This document shows positions 12,767-23,783 of a stretch of DNA of 64,000 bases, piece by piece. The position numbers and the translations under genes are program-made. Numbering within the stretch: position 1 is the first letter of the stretch; the number at the start of each line of letters is the position of its first letter. The DNA lies in the NCBI GenBank assembly GCA_018350325.1, contig JAEVLN010000011.1, positions 2,538,449-2,602,448 of the forward strand. Reading direction: 5' to 3'. The stretch comes from Globodera rostochiensis (Eukaryota > Nematoda > Chromadorea > Rhabditida > Heteroderidae). Below the pieces are notes generated by a model. The model saw only the letters and a list, made by a program, of their open reading frames with translations. It searched no databases and had not been told where the DNA came from.

Positions 12767-13170
12767 CGGTACCCCGCGTTTCGGCGCGCACGATTCGGCG
12801 CCGAAGTTTGTAACGTTATTTTGTTCAAAGTCAACCAAACCAAACATTCTTGGTATCATTCGAAAGCATGCAATGAGTAGAAGCTTACAAAGGCAAAAGC
12901 TAACCGATTCGACTAAAATCAAAAAAGTTATGACTCAGCCGCGCAAAAAAAGCCGGAAAATTGAGATTTTTACACGTTTTAAGCTATAACTTTTTTTTGA
13001 AAAGACGAATCGGTTAGCTTAAGCTTGATCAAAGGTTCAGCATACTAAGGGCTTTCGAATGATACCAAGAATGTTTGGTTTGGTTGACTTTGAACTAAGT
13101 TATAACGAAAAACTTTCCGGCGCCGAATCGTGGGCGCCGAATCGTGCGCGCCGCGAATCGTGGTGCTCCG
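12767..13170. mobile_element. Palindromic MITE with 8-bp target duplication
   Basis: Two imperfect inverted arms of about 130 bp meet near 12965. A shared block, AACCAAACCAAACATTCTTG, is at about 12834 and inverted at about 13070. The ends read CGGTACCCCGCG and, on the complement, CGGAGCACCACG. ATCTTGTG is duplicated exactly at 12759-12766 and 13171-13178. The element is 404 bp and has no coding capacity. It sits 140 bp from the hAT-like element. Confidence 0.85.
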
Positions 13171-13540
13171 ATCTTGTGGATTTAAATAATGCGGATATTC
13201 GCGGACGGATATCCGGATATGGGATTTGGAACGTTATATATAAAATACAGTAACCGTAAAAATATGACAAAAAATAATAATTTAGTAACCACTCACAAAT
13301 CAGCAGAAGATTTTTTTGAATTGAAGTTGTCGCGTCCAACTGATTCTTTATAACGGGCGCCCAACCCCAAATGAACGACTCCCCCTGTTGTGGGTCAGCG
13401 GAATTGGAGCTTTGTTACCATTAAAATAATTAAATCTCTTATTTTTGAAAAAGAAACTAAATATTAGTTTATTTTTTCATTCTCAGTAAATCGGGCCAAA
13501 ATGAAAAACCGGGAGCGTTAATCGGGTGTCGAGAAAGCAG

Positions 13541-15058
13541 TCTTGTCCAACCCTGGTTTAGACTATGAGTTGACATTTTGTACATTTAGGTATGATGTAC
13601 CCACATTCGTCTTGTCCAACCCTGGTTTAGACTATGAGTTGACATTTTGTGCATTTAGGTATGATGTACCCACATTCGTCTTGTCCAACCCTGGTTTAGA
13701 CTATGAGTTGACATTTTGTGCATTTAGGTATGATGTACCCACATTCGTCTTGTCCAACCCTGGTTTAGACTATGAGTTGACATTTTGTACATTTAGGTAT
13801 GATGTACCCACATTCGTATTGTCCAACCCTGGTTTAGACTATGAGTTGACATTTTGTACATTTAGGTATGATGTACCCACATTCGTCTTGTCCAACCCTG
13901 GTTTAGACTATGAGTTGACATTTTGTACATTTAGGTATGATGTACCCACATTCGTCTTGTCCAACCCTGGTTTAGACTATGAGTTGACATTTTGTACATT
14001 TAGGTATGATGTACCCACATTCGTCTTGTCCAACCCTGGTTTAGACTATGAGTTGACATTTTGTACATTTAGGTATGATGTACCCACATTCGTCTTGTCC
14101 AACCCTGGTTTAGACTATGAGTTGACATTTTGTACATTTAGGTATGATGTACCCACATTCGTCTTGTCCAACCCTGGTTTAGACTATGAGTTGACATTTT
14201 GTACATTTAGGTATGATGTACCCACATTCGTCTTGTCCAACCCTGGTTTAGACTATGAGTTGACATTTTGTACATTTAGGTATGATGTACCCACATTCGT
14301 CTTGTCCAACCCTGGTTTAGACTATAAGTTGACATTTTGTACATTTAGGTATGATGTACCCACATTCGTCTTGTCCAACCCTGGTTTAGACTATGAGTTG
14401 ACATTTTGTACATTTAGGTATGATGTACCCACATTCGTCTTGTCCAACCCTGGTTTAGACTATGAGTTGACATTTTGTGCATTTAGGTATGATGTACCCA
14501 CATTCGTCTTGTCCAACCCTGGTTTAGACTATGAGTTGACATTTTGTACATTTAGGTATGATGTACCCACATTCGTCTTGTCCAACCCTGGTTTAGACTA
14601 TGAGTTGACATTTTGTACATTTAGGTATGATGTACCCACATTCGTCTTGTCCAACCCTGGTTTAGACTATGAGTTGACATTTTGTACATTTAGGTATGAT
14701 GTACCCACATTCGTCTTGTCCAACCCTGGTTTAGACTATGAGTTGACATTTTGTACATTTAGGTATGATGTACCCACATTCGTCTTGTCCAACCCTGGTT
14801 TAGACTATGAGTTGACATTTTGTACATTTAGGTATGATGTACCCACATTCGTATTGTCCAACCCTGGTTTAGACTATGAGTTGACATTTTGTACATTTAG
14901 GTATGATGTACCCACATTCGTCTTGTCCAACCCTGGTTTAGACTATAAGTTGACATTTTGTACATTTAGGTATGATGTACCCACATTCGTATTGTCCAAC
15001 CCTGGTTTAGACTATAAGTTGACATTTTGTACATTTAGGTATGATGTACCCACATTCT
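13541..15058 (+). repeat. 69-bp tandem array, 22 copies, open reading frame throughout
   Basis: Exactly 22 copies of a 69-base unit run without interruption and differ by only a few substitutions. These give Glu/Lys, Thr/Ala or silent Val codon changes in the one open frame. Because 69 is divisible by three, one plus-strand frame stays open for over 500 codons, with repeated peptide LSNPGLDYELTFC. No ATG starts this frame: an in-frame stop lies just upstream near 13519, and the frame first opens at a TTG. It could only be an internal exon of an unseen gene. I favour a young minisatellite. Confidence 0.85.
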
Positions 15059-15585
15059 TTTCACATATTTACGTCCTTAGAATGGGGGGGGGGTGTTTAT
15101 TAAAAAGGCGAAAATGGACGTAAACATGTGATGAATTGGGAGGGTGAGTCTCTGTTTTCGTCCGCCGCCCTCTGTTTGTTTTTATTTTAACTTCCCTTTT
15201 CAAATCTCGTAGAGAATTTTTCATAGATTTTTTGATCGAATTTTACCAAAATTAAAGCGATTCTCGAATTAGTGACTTTCTCGGACACTTTAGGGTCGCC
15301 GTTTCAGTGTGCTGTGAAAAATGGCCGAGCAACTGAAATGGCTAAAAAGTTCTATTTTGCTTTTTTTATTCCTTAAGAAAGATGAAATAAAAATCGAAAC
15401 GACTTTTTTTTATTCAGTAAAATTTAAAAATATATTTTTGGTTTTTATTCCATTGAAAGAGAAATTCCGTAACAAATATTGTTAAGCCGGGATAAGGACC
15501 CCTTAATCTATTTTTTGGCTTTGTTGTGCTTTTTACATTTGATGGCAAATTATTATTTTATTTTAGATTACTCTATTTGATTATT
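15059..15585. other. AT-rich spacer between array and small gene
   Basis: About 500 bases, with a G-run at 15085 and otherwise AT-rich. No exon is supported. The 3' part probably carries the promoter and 5' UTR of the next gene. Confidence 0.5.
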
Positions 15586-16131
15586 ATGGCCGAACCAATG
15601 GCAGCAGAAATGCACGAAAATGAAGAGAATAAATCTGAGGTGGAGTTTAAAAGCTTTAGTCTTATTTGAAGTGTGTCCCCCCCCCCCTCAAATTCCCCCC
15701 CCCCCTCAAATTAATTCCCGTAGACCGACAGAATTCGGTTCAAAAATTAGAAACGCTATTTGCAGCGACTTAGTTTATTATTTGGTTTTGTCTTTAGGCG
15801 CCGGTCGAACGAACAGAAGACGATGAACCCGAAGGTGTAATTATTTATTTTAATTTGATTGTTTTTTCATTCATTTCAACTTTCAGCAATTGACAAGCCG
15901 TTGCCAGTAGTGACAAATCTTCGCGCTCACCAAGCCCGCGCTCGCCAAGCCCTCGCTGAACAAGCCTACACGTCGTTGCCTCATCAGAATTACAAAATTC
16001 ATTACCATCGTCCGGAAGTCTTCAGCGGCCATCCCTTTGACTCGTTCAGTTTCCGTGCACATCCGATGATCGTCTCCTTCGCTTACGCTACGGTAGCGAT
16101 GCTGGTGATTACAAAACTGGCCAAAAAATGA
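15586..16131 (+). CDS. Small protein with C-terminal membrane segment, 111 aa
   Basis: Three exons join in phase: 15586-15639, 15798-15834 and 15887-16131. The start is MAEPMAAEMHENEENKSE, an acidic N-terminus. The middle part contains PLPVVTNLRAHQARARQALA, Ala/Arg-rich and probably helical. The C-terminus has the hydrophobic stretch PMIVSFAYATVAMLVITKLA ending KK, which resembles a tail anchor. The family is not recognised. A polyadenylation-like AATAAA lies about 60 bases past the stop (near 16190). The gene model is well supported by three agreeing splice phases; the function is unknown. Confidence 0.65.
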
Positions 16132-16478
16132 GGGAGAAATGTTTAAGATCAATTTGATCGATCGAATCGTTTTATTCACGATTCATTTACAAATAAATAC
16201 TGTAGCGGAGAGTCTGTCGTTTCAAAACTAAATCATATTTAAAAAACATTTTACAGTGCCTTCGTCTAATTGTGAATTTTGTTATGAAAAGTCGTCGAAT
16301 TAAAAGAAAGGGTTAAAGTTTAAATACAAAATAATGGCCGGGAAAGACCGGAATGTGCGGGGGCAAGCGAAGGTTTCCGTCAGTGGAAGCGATGATCAAA
16401 AACCAACACGGGCGACAAATTGAATGGGCGGGCGGTTGAAAAGCATGAATAAATCTTTCCCTGAAATTGGGAGGGGGG

Positions 16479-16756
16479 TGAACAAACTTCCCCCGAGGTG
16501 AACAAACTTCCCCCGAGGTGAACAAACTTCCCCCGAGGTGAACAAACTTCCCCCGAGGTGAACAAACTTCCCCCGAGGTGAACAAACTTCCCCCGAGGTG
16601 AACAAACTTCCCCCGAGGTGAACAAACTTCCCCCGAGGTGAACAAACTTCCCCCGAGGAGAACAAACTTCCCCCGAGGTGAACAAACTTCCCCCGAGGTG
16701 AACAAACTTCCCCCGAGGAGAACAAACTTCCCCCGAGGTGAACAAACTTCCCCCCC
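16479..16756. repeat. 20-bp tandem array, about 14 copies
   Basis: The unit is GAACAAACTTCCCCCGAGGT, with only T/A variants in two copies. Since 20 is not a multiple of three and the unit has no stop on the complement in any phase, all three minus-strand frames stay open. This creates three overlapping false reading frames. Confidence 0.9.
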
Positions 16757-16814
16757 CCCTCAGCTGAATTTGTTCCGCCGTCCGTCCCTTTCATGGAAAT
16801 GAGACCCGGCAATT

Positions 16815-17219
16815 ACATTCTCATCAGCCAGCAGCCCAATTTTAACCCAATTTCCACCAATTCTCTACAGCACTTCAACGTCACTTTCCGTTGAACTGAC
16901 TGAACATCTGTCCATCCGTCTTGACCCCTTCCGATGAGCATCTTCATAAATTCATTTTCATTCTTTTTGTCGTCCACCGTGTCGGAGGATGAGCAGCACT
17001 TCCCATTTTCATCAAAACAGTAAAAGTCGTGTACACATTCGTCCGTTGAACTTTCTTCCAACTCCCCGACGCTCGGCAGAACTTAAAAAGTCCAACAAAT
17101 CGCTCTCATCCCGTGAAATGGGCTCCCGCCGTTCTTCGTCCTCCATCTTCTTCCACCTCCCCACCATTTTACTCATTTCCCTTAGACTTCGAAGTTCAAT
17201 TGCCTTCTTCTTCAGTTCT
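16815..17219 (-). CDS. Possible antisense cysteine-containing protein exon(s)
   Basis: The complement has an acceptor (ACCCCCAG) at about 17220, then a charged open block with AIELRSLREMSKMVGRWKKM and REPISRDESDLLDFL. A second open block in a shifted frame follows, with ECVHDFYCFDENGKCC. Both look protein-like, but I see no clean intron joining them, and this stretch overlaps the proposed first exon of the ground-like gene on the other strand. One of the two strands is probably spurious. I do not recognise a family. Confidence 0.3.
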
Positions 17220-20200
17220 GGGGGTGTTTAATAATTATCCCCAAATACGTAAAGTTACCAAAAAGTCTTAAGGATGTTCGTGTCCCGCGTGTCCTCCGCC
17301 TCAGCCCGTCGCCTGTTCTTCGCAATGTGGCGGCAGTTGTTCTGATGGAATTGGAGGCGGTGGATATAGCGGAGGTATAACAAAAACAACAAAAAAGGGT
17401 TCTCACTTCTGGTGATCGGACGAAAGACACTTTTGAGTTCAGGATTTAATTTGTGAACAGGATGTGCCGGCGGTGGCACGGGTGGAGGATGTGCCGGCGG
17501 TGGCACGGGTGGAGGATGTGCCGGCGGTGGCACGGGTGGAGGATGTGCCGGCGGTGGCACGGGTGGAGGATGTGCCGGCGGTGGCACGGGTGGAGGATGT
17601 GCCGGCGGTGGCACGGGTGGAGGATGTGCCGGCTGTGGCACGGGTGGAGGATGTGCCGGCTGTGGCACGGTTGGAGGATGTGCCGGCGGTGGCACGGGTG
17701 GAGGATGTGCCGGCGGTGGCACGGGTGGAGGATGTGCCGGCGGTGGCACGGGTGGAGGATGTGCCGGCGGTGGCACGGGTGGAGGGTGTGCCGGCGGTGG
17801 CACGGGTGCAGGATATGACGGTTGCAACATTCAAATCGCCGTGTGCGGCAATGGAAACGGTGGAGGAATTGGCACCGGAGATTTTGGAGCAGCTTCCGGA
17901 GGAGGAGGAGGTGAAATGTGCCGGAAAGACGAAATCAGAAACTTGAGACGTATAAATCTGAAAATATTTTTTTTGATCGAATTCAGGGCCCCGCATTTCT
18001 CAAGCATCGTCGTCATCTTCGTGTCCCCCACAGCAAAATTGCGGTGACATTTTAGTTGCTGCTTGAAAGAGTCTGTTCTCGAATCAGTTAAACTCTCGAG
18101 AACCTTTGGTTTCATTATCGAGAAACGCAGTGCCATCCATCGTTCTAACGGAACACTTACTTTTAGCTCCAGCCAATTGCGCTCCGTCGAATTTCGGCGG
18201 CTGTTCCGCCCAATCAGTCCCAAATTATGGTCCCCAAACAACCAGTGGAAATTGCGTCACTTCAGCCGCTGAATGTGACGGCGGAAGCGTTGAGGGGGAC
18301 GGAGGCGTTCAACAGCAAATGGCGAACAACGGAAATGGCGGCGGTATGTCCACGACAGATCGATCGATCAATCGTTAATTCTGACATAAACAATGGACGA
18401 AGAAAGTGATTTGTTGTCTTTGATTGGCCTGCTAAACTGATCGGGGGGTTTCTGTAAGCACATTTACATATTATTTCACAGGAGGCGCCGGTGCTCCGTC
18501 CCTTCCGGCGTCGTCCAATTGCCAATCCATCCAGATTTGCGCACCTTCCCATCCCTCCTCCCCCGGCAGCTCCTCGTGCCAACCAATTTGTGCCTCCAAT
18601 TCTCCTTCCACTGCCGCCCAATCGCCGACCGGCGCAGGCGGCACTTATGTCCATGGCCCGGCACAACCGGTGCCAACGCCAAACCATCCGGTTATGCCGT
18701 CCTATCCGTCGGTGAGATTGCTTTAAGGCCTGAATCGGCCGGTACTTTTCCGGCGAACCCGAAATTAGAGCCGTTACGGAATTGGGACTAAGAAACCGGG
18801 AAACCGCGGGAAGGTGCTCTCTCTCTTCGGTCTGAGCCATCGTTTTAAATTTGTTTTTTTAATCAAAAAACGCAATTTTTTCACAATTCGTCAAAGGAAC
18901 CGCCGCCCGTCGCAAGTCCATTTGAGGGCAATAACATTAACAACTTCGCGGCAGGTTCCAATTCTCACCACCAACAGAATGCCGGCGCAGCGGAGAGCGC
19001 ATTTACCACACAGCAACAGCCTCAACTTGGGGTGCCAACATAAATATTAAAAAATAAAAATTATTCCATTTTATTTCTTAAAAAGAGGCTTCTCAGGGTA
19101 CTGGCCCAACCAATTCCATTTTATTTATCAATTTAATTAATTTTCAGCCACAGCCCGCCGCCCCTCTGCCAGTTCAGCCCCCGCCGCCGTCGGAGCCCGA
19201 CAACCAATCGGACAGAGAAAATACGGCGGAAGGCATTGGCGGCGGCTACCGCGACACGGGGCTAAACAACGGGGGCAAGGAGGGCGGACTGTCTCTTCTC
19301 AGCAGCAAATTGATCAGAGTTGGCGGCGGATTATCGACAACGGTTAATGGGGGGAGGTGAAAGCCAACAAATTGGTCAAATGTCTGGGGTTGAGCAAATT
19401 GATCACTGAAAATATCTTCGTTTGATTGTTCAGACGATGAGATCAACTTCGGTAGACTGGGACTTGTACGAGGAGAAGTTGCCCGATCTGGCCGACTATG
19501 AGACGGAGACGAGCATTGCCTCGGGAGGGGCTTCGATTGGCACGAAAAATCCGCCAGTCAAAGCGTCGAATCCGACGACGCCAACAACGAGCTCGACAAG
19601 TACCTCAACAAAATCCGCATTTTATGCTGTCAGAACAAGCAGCCGTCGGGGCGCACCGCAAAGCACTTCAACAACAACGCCCACAACTTCAACAACGACA
19701 GCAGCACCAACTTCAAGACCAACAACAACAAGGACGATGATGTCATCTTCGGTTGGAGAGAACAAAGAAAATAATGATGTACTGATCGAACAAGTTGGGG
19801 GGGGGGGGAAAGGTGAAAAATAAATTCGTAACGATCTGATCAGGCATTGTCCGCAACGATGATCTGATCAGGAACAAATTTATATGAGTTTTTTGGTTCT
19901 GTTCAGCTGCTGAGTGACGATTACTCGGAGAACTCCTTCAAGAAGGTGCACGCCTCGGTGAAGAACAGAAACGGGGACAAATTGGCACCTTTTACCTCCT
20001 CTTCGTCTTCTTCGTCTACAACTGTGGCGGCGGAAGACCCAAAGTGCAGCTCGGAAACGCTTCGGGCGATAATGCAGGAGGCAGGCGATGGCTAAAGCCC
20101 CAAAACATTTACTCAATGCTTAAGAATATTGTGCTGAGCCCGACCATTTCCAAGCAGCTCATCTTCAGTGCCGGACGACTCGCATTTGGACAATCCATCG

Positions 20201-20364
20201 ACGTAATTTGCAGCAAAAACAAATTCTCCTACACTGTGGTCAGTCAGCCTCTGATCAACTAATTAATCGATTTGGGTCCGATCAATTCCTTTAAGGTGAG
20301 CTCGAAGGTCTTTTGCGAAGCCACCAACGGACCGGTCACTTGCTTTTCCTTTCTCCAGCCGTGA
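17118..20364 (+). CDS. Ground-like (GRL) domain protein with Gly/Cys-rich repeats, 717 aa
   Basis: Nematode-specific hedgehog-related secreted protein with a C-terminal ground-like domain. Twelve exons keep phase throughout: 17118-17223, 17273-17374, 17461-17910, 17987-18043, 18167-18343, 18482-18711, 18897-19031, 19148-19342, 19434-19778, 19907-20080, 20125-20238, 20296-20364. The N-terminus has a signal-like stretch (IFFHLPTILLISL). A Cys-rich segment CSCPACPPPQPVACSSQC follows, then 13 copies of a Cys-Ala-Gly nonapeptide, then Pro/Ser- and Thr-rich linkers. The domain reads DPKCSSETLRAIMQEN, SKQLIFSAGRLAFG, VICSKNKFSY, VFCEATNGPVTCFSFLQP, with the family's spaced cysteines. Such proteins are usually epidermal and cuticle-linked. 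Intron 20081-20124 has a GC donor. The first exon overlaps a plausible antisense frame and is the weakest part. Confidence 0.85.
17461..17811 (+). repeat. 27-bp in-frame coding repeat, 13 copies
   Basis: Thirteen near-identical 27-base units lie within exon 3 of the ground-like gene, each encoding CAGGGTGGG. All other frames on both strands are also open across the block, producing long shadow frames. The true frame is fixed by splice phase on both sides. Confidence 0.9.
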
Positions 20365-20817
20365 TGGGCTGACGCGGCACATTTTTTTACAATGAATTTC
20401 ATATACCTCATTTTGCCTGAGTGCCCAATAGCTCCCGAATTTAATTATTGTGGAGCCGAGAATTGAATTTTTTTCGAGATCTTGCGCCATGAATTGAACT
20501 GGGGTCGAGACACGCGAATTTTTGGGCTTAATTAGGCGCGCAATGCTAACGATGTGCCCAAGCATACGCTAATTTACCCATGAAGTGATCACCCTTCATT
20601 AGAGATGAAGCCGTTTCTTAAAAGTTTTTTCAAAATCGAAATTTTTTTTGCGATAGCCCTGGCCCGTTCATTACACTTCAATTCCTTCACCAATAAATAT
20701 CACACAACCGTCACACTTTAACATCATTTTGAATGCGTCTTTCACTTTCTTCGCCTCCGTCGTCCAGTGCAGTTTTTGGTTGTGCACCAAAAGAACCATC
20801 CTTTTTGTGACTCCCCC
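20365..20817. other. Intergenic gap, no feature seen
   Basis: About 450 bases between convergent 3' ends. There is one short minus-strand open frame at 20263-20565 with no splice support. Confidence 0.5.
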
Positions 20818-21162
20818 TTAATTTAAAGAGGCAATGTTTGCATCGGTCTAGAAACTGATCAGATCCTTGATCGGGAGGGGGAGATCAGATTATTTCATAT
20901 ATTATGCTGATCAACCGATCACTAATGCACGCGTCATGATCACCTGCATCGGCACGTTGCGCATGCCCTGCCGGCCGTTGGAGTCGACGTACATTTGGTT
21001 GTGCGGCGACGCGTCCGCCCAATGCTCGGCACGCCACGGGTCGAGGCCCCACTGGTAATTGGAGGCGGGCACAGAGGCGGGTTCTGGCGCCGGGGGGTGG
21101 TCGAAGAATTGGGCACAAATAAAAATGGGCAGGGAAAAGAGGACGAAAAGTCGGAGAAGCAT
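20818..21162 (-). CDS. Small secreted protein, two exons
   Basis: Exon 1 is 21162-20944 and exon 2 is 20847-20818. The start MLLRLFVLFSLPIFICA is a clear signal peptide with likely cleavage before QFFDHP. The mature part is about 65 residues, Pro/Trp-containing (SNYQWGLDPWRAEHWADA) and without cysteines. The first exon ends at a CAG/GTGATC donor. A short terminal exon (TDANIASLN then stop) follows a TTTCTAG acceptor and keeps phase. The family is not recognised. In a plant parasite a small secreted protein could be an effector, but nothing here proves that. Confidence 0.6.
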
Positions 21163-21634
21163 TGGAAAAACTCTGCAAGAATTGGACAGTTTGCGAAAAG
21201 TTAAGCCAAAAAGTGCGATTGGGTCAAATTTTTATTGTTTCTTCCAAATTTTCTAAATATTAAAGATTCTTTATTTTTGAATCAGAAATTTGCGGTTTTA
21301 TATTTGTCGGGCGAGCGTTGGAATGATCGGAGGGATTTGGAAAAGGAAATCGGACATTTATGGAGCAAATTGCAATAAATCAACGGCTTCTTCGTTATGT
21401 AAAAACAAAATATTCCCGATCAGAACGTGTTTTGATACCGACCATTGACCAATATTGGCGGGGAAGCATTTTCTGCGCGGGTTGGGGGAGGGCACCGAAA
21501 GTGCCGCGGACGATGAAAAAAGAAGCAATTTGTCTGACTATGAGTTTCATAACCATTTTTCAAAATGGAAATCGAAAATAAATTGAAGAGAAAGTAACTG
21601 ATTTAATTAAATCGATTTTATTGATTGCTGCCGA
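21163..21634. other. Intergenic gap, no feature seen
   Basis: AT-rich. It probably carries the promoter of the small secreted gene and the 3' UTR of the nuclear receptor, both on the minus strand. Confidence 0.5.
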
Positions 21635-23453
21635 TCATTTGGCGGCGAAAAGCTCTCTGAACAACGGCTCCAATTCGCTTTGGTTCAGCTGCAAATAGAT
21701 TCTCTGGAAGCTGCTGTTCAACGAGACCAATTCGTCCAATTTGGCCATCAGATGGGCATAGGCCGTCTCAGCGCCCTGCGCACTTTGGCCGATTCCGTCC
21801 AAATACCTTTCAAATTAATTCGATAAGGCTTTGTAACTTCTTATGACCTCATTAGCAGTTCACAATAGCGTTCCCGATTTGCTCTGATCACTTCACGGGA
21901 AATCAACGCCTCCGGGGGAGGGCAGAAAAGAACGATCGCTTGAAGGATCAACATCACATTTCGATCCGTACGCCATTGCTCGCCGAATGTCAGCAAAAAC
22001 CTAACAAATAAATCAGCAAAATTTAAAAATTATTGTTCAGAATGTTCCCAATAATTTTGTGCTGTGCCTTTTGTGGTCCTGGTAATGCTGTTCCGTCGCC
22101 GGCAAAACGGTAAGGTTCAGCATGAACGGGTGTGGCCCGTCGGAGTCACTGAGCAACGCATGGCGCCACACTTCGTTCACCGGGTCAAATGCCATCGCAC
22201 CACGGAGGATCAGCAGTTGGACGAGGCCGGCACGTAACAGAACGATCTGATCAGACTGGGGCAGAGAGCGAAAGGCGCCCAACTGCTTGGACATCACCAC
22301 CATTCGACGCATGGCCCATTCGCTGACGCGCAATGCGTCCACAAGCGTTCTGTTTACAGTTCAGCAAACATTAAAAGGCTAACTCTCACAGATTGAAGGG
22401 CAGAACGTGCTGGTGCGGCACCCGAAGAGGCGCGTCCAAAACGCCGTTGGCACGGATCAGTTCCTTTGGTTGATCAAAATCAAAAAAATGGCAAAGAAAA
22501 CAAAACGAACGTCTAGAAGAAGTTGGTGAACATCTTCGAGAGGACGGGAAAGTGTTGGCGAAGAGGGGGACAAAGTGGAGAAACTTTCTGGCATGGGAAA
22601 TGGGGGAAATTTGGGCAATTTTCGAGAATGGCTCAACCCTTGTCGAGAACGGCATCTTTTGTCTGTTGGACGTCCGTTTGAGTGCCCTTCTCTGCCGTTT
22701 GCCTTCCCTCTTCGCACTTACAGCCACAACATCCACAAACTTTGCGCACTTTCCTCCGAATTTGCCGCTGCTTTTGTCCGATGTGTTCGCCAATGCCAAT
22801 GCCCTCCTCCCACCTGCCCTCAACTGGCGACACGGCGCGCACCCTTTTCCATACATCCACCAATTCTTTGCGCATTCCGTTCTGTTTTAAGGGGCGGGGG
22901 GGGGGGTGTTAATTAATCGACGGCACGATTCGGCGAGTTCAAATGGGGTTGTCTGGCTATTCAAGGCTTAGGATGCCGGGGCCGATCGGCAATGCGTTGG
23001 AATATGTTTCAAATTCAAGTCCAAACATTCGTGGTGACGCAATTTGAGGCTTAGGTACTTTGAGGCACGTGGACAAGCGACAAGCCTGGCAAGCCCTTCG
23101 CGAGACTTTTGTAATGCGACAATGGCCGCTGAACGGACATTTGAGGGACTGCGCACGGACAGAGCAGCGGCGGAAGAACGCTTTGCACGACTCGCAACTG
23201 AAACAGCCGAAGTTTATGCCGCAGCCGGCTGAGTCCCCACAAATCTGAAGTTGAAATTAGTTCGGCGGGGGGGGGGGGCGGCTTTTTCTTTGTTACTGAT
23301 TGATCTAATGAATAAACACTAATTTGTGAGGTTTTAAATTGCCATTCAATTTAAATCCTCAGAGAATTTTGGAGAGAGTCGGCACGGCATTTGCCCTGCC
23401 CCCTGCCCCAACACCTTGCAACATTTCTGCGTCGCATCGGAAGAATTAGACAT
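21635..23453 (-). CDS. Nuclear hormone receptor, DAF-12/NHR-8 type
   Basis: Ligand-regulated transcription factor. Exons on the complement: 23453-23415, 23244-23059, 22881-~22722, a linker exon ending at 22390, 22349-22068, 22000-21848, 21806-21635. The DNA-binding domain starts CCK/ICGDSAGCGINFGC and has SCESCKAFFRRCSVRAQSLK, then KVSRRACQACRLSTC and NGMRKELVDVWKR. The SCESCKAFFRR P-box and the second finger spacing match the NR1J group (DAF-12, NHR-8, NHR-48). The ligand-binding domain shows GAFRSLPQSDQIVLLRAGL and REVIRANRERYCELLMR. It ends with an AF-2-like LEPLFRELFA. The hinge splice sites are unresolved (several donors fit). Intron 22067-22001 has a GC donor, and no GT is available in the relevant stretch. 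Confidence 0.85.
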
Positions 23454-23783
23454 TGCCGGGTGGAAGAAGTGATCTGATCAAATTGTGCGATTAGAGTCAA
23501 CTTTAAATGATCTGTTCTCCCGTCCAGCCATTTGTTTGTTCCGTCCAAATCCAACAACTCCCCCCCCCCCTCATTAATTATCATTGCTTATCAGCTAATT
23601 ACTCTTTCCGTCCCAAAACGGACGGCCGGACAATTCCAACGAATTGATCGATTCCAAATGCAAAAGGCACAGACACTTTTGGAAAAGTTAATTTCGATTT
23701 ATGCATTCGTTGGATAAATAATATTTATTTTAAACAAATGAAAGCGATTTGATTGGTTGAGCGAACGGACAGACGGGCAAATG

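Noticed and set aside
16313..16812. Three overlapping minus-strand frames with SGEVCSPRGKFVHLGG repeats
   Set aside because: They are the three phases of the 20-bp array; no start, splice or conservation support.
17255..17996. Minus-strand Pro-rich (PPAHPPPVP) and Thr/Ala-rich frames, and plus-strand Trp-rich frame
   Set aside because: Shadow frames of the 27-bp coding repeat. Splice phase fixes the Cys-Ala-Gly frame.
19498..19740. Gln/Arg-rich frame over the Thr-rich linker of the ground-like gene
   Set aside because: Only the Thr/Ser frame agrees in phase with exons on both sides.
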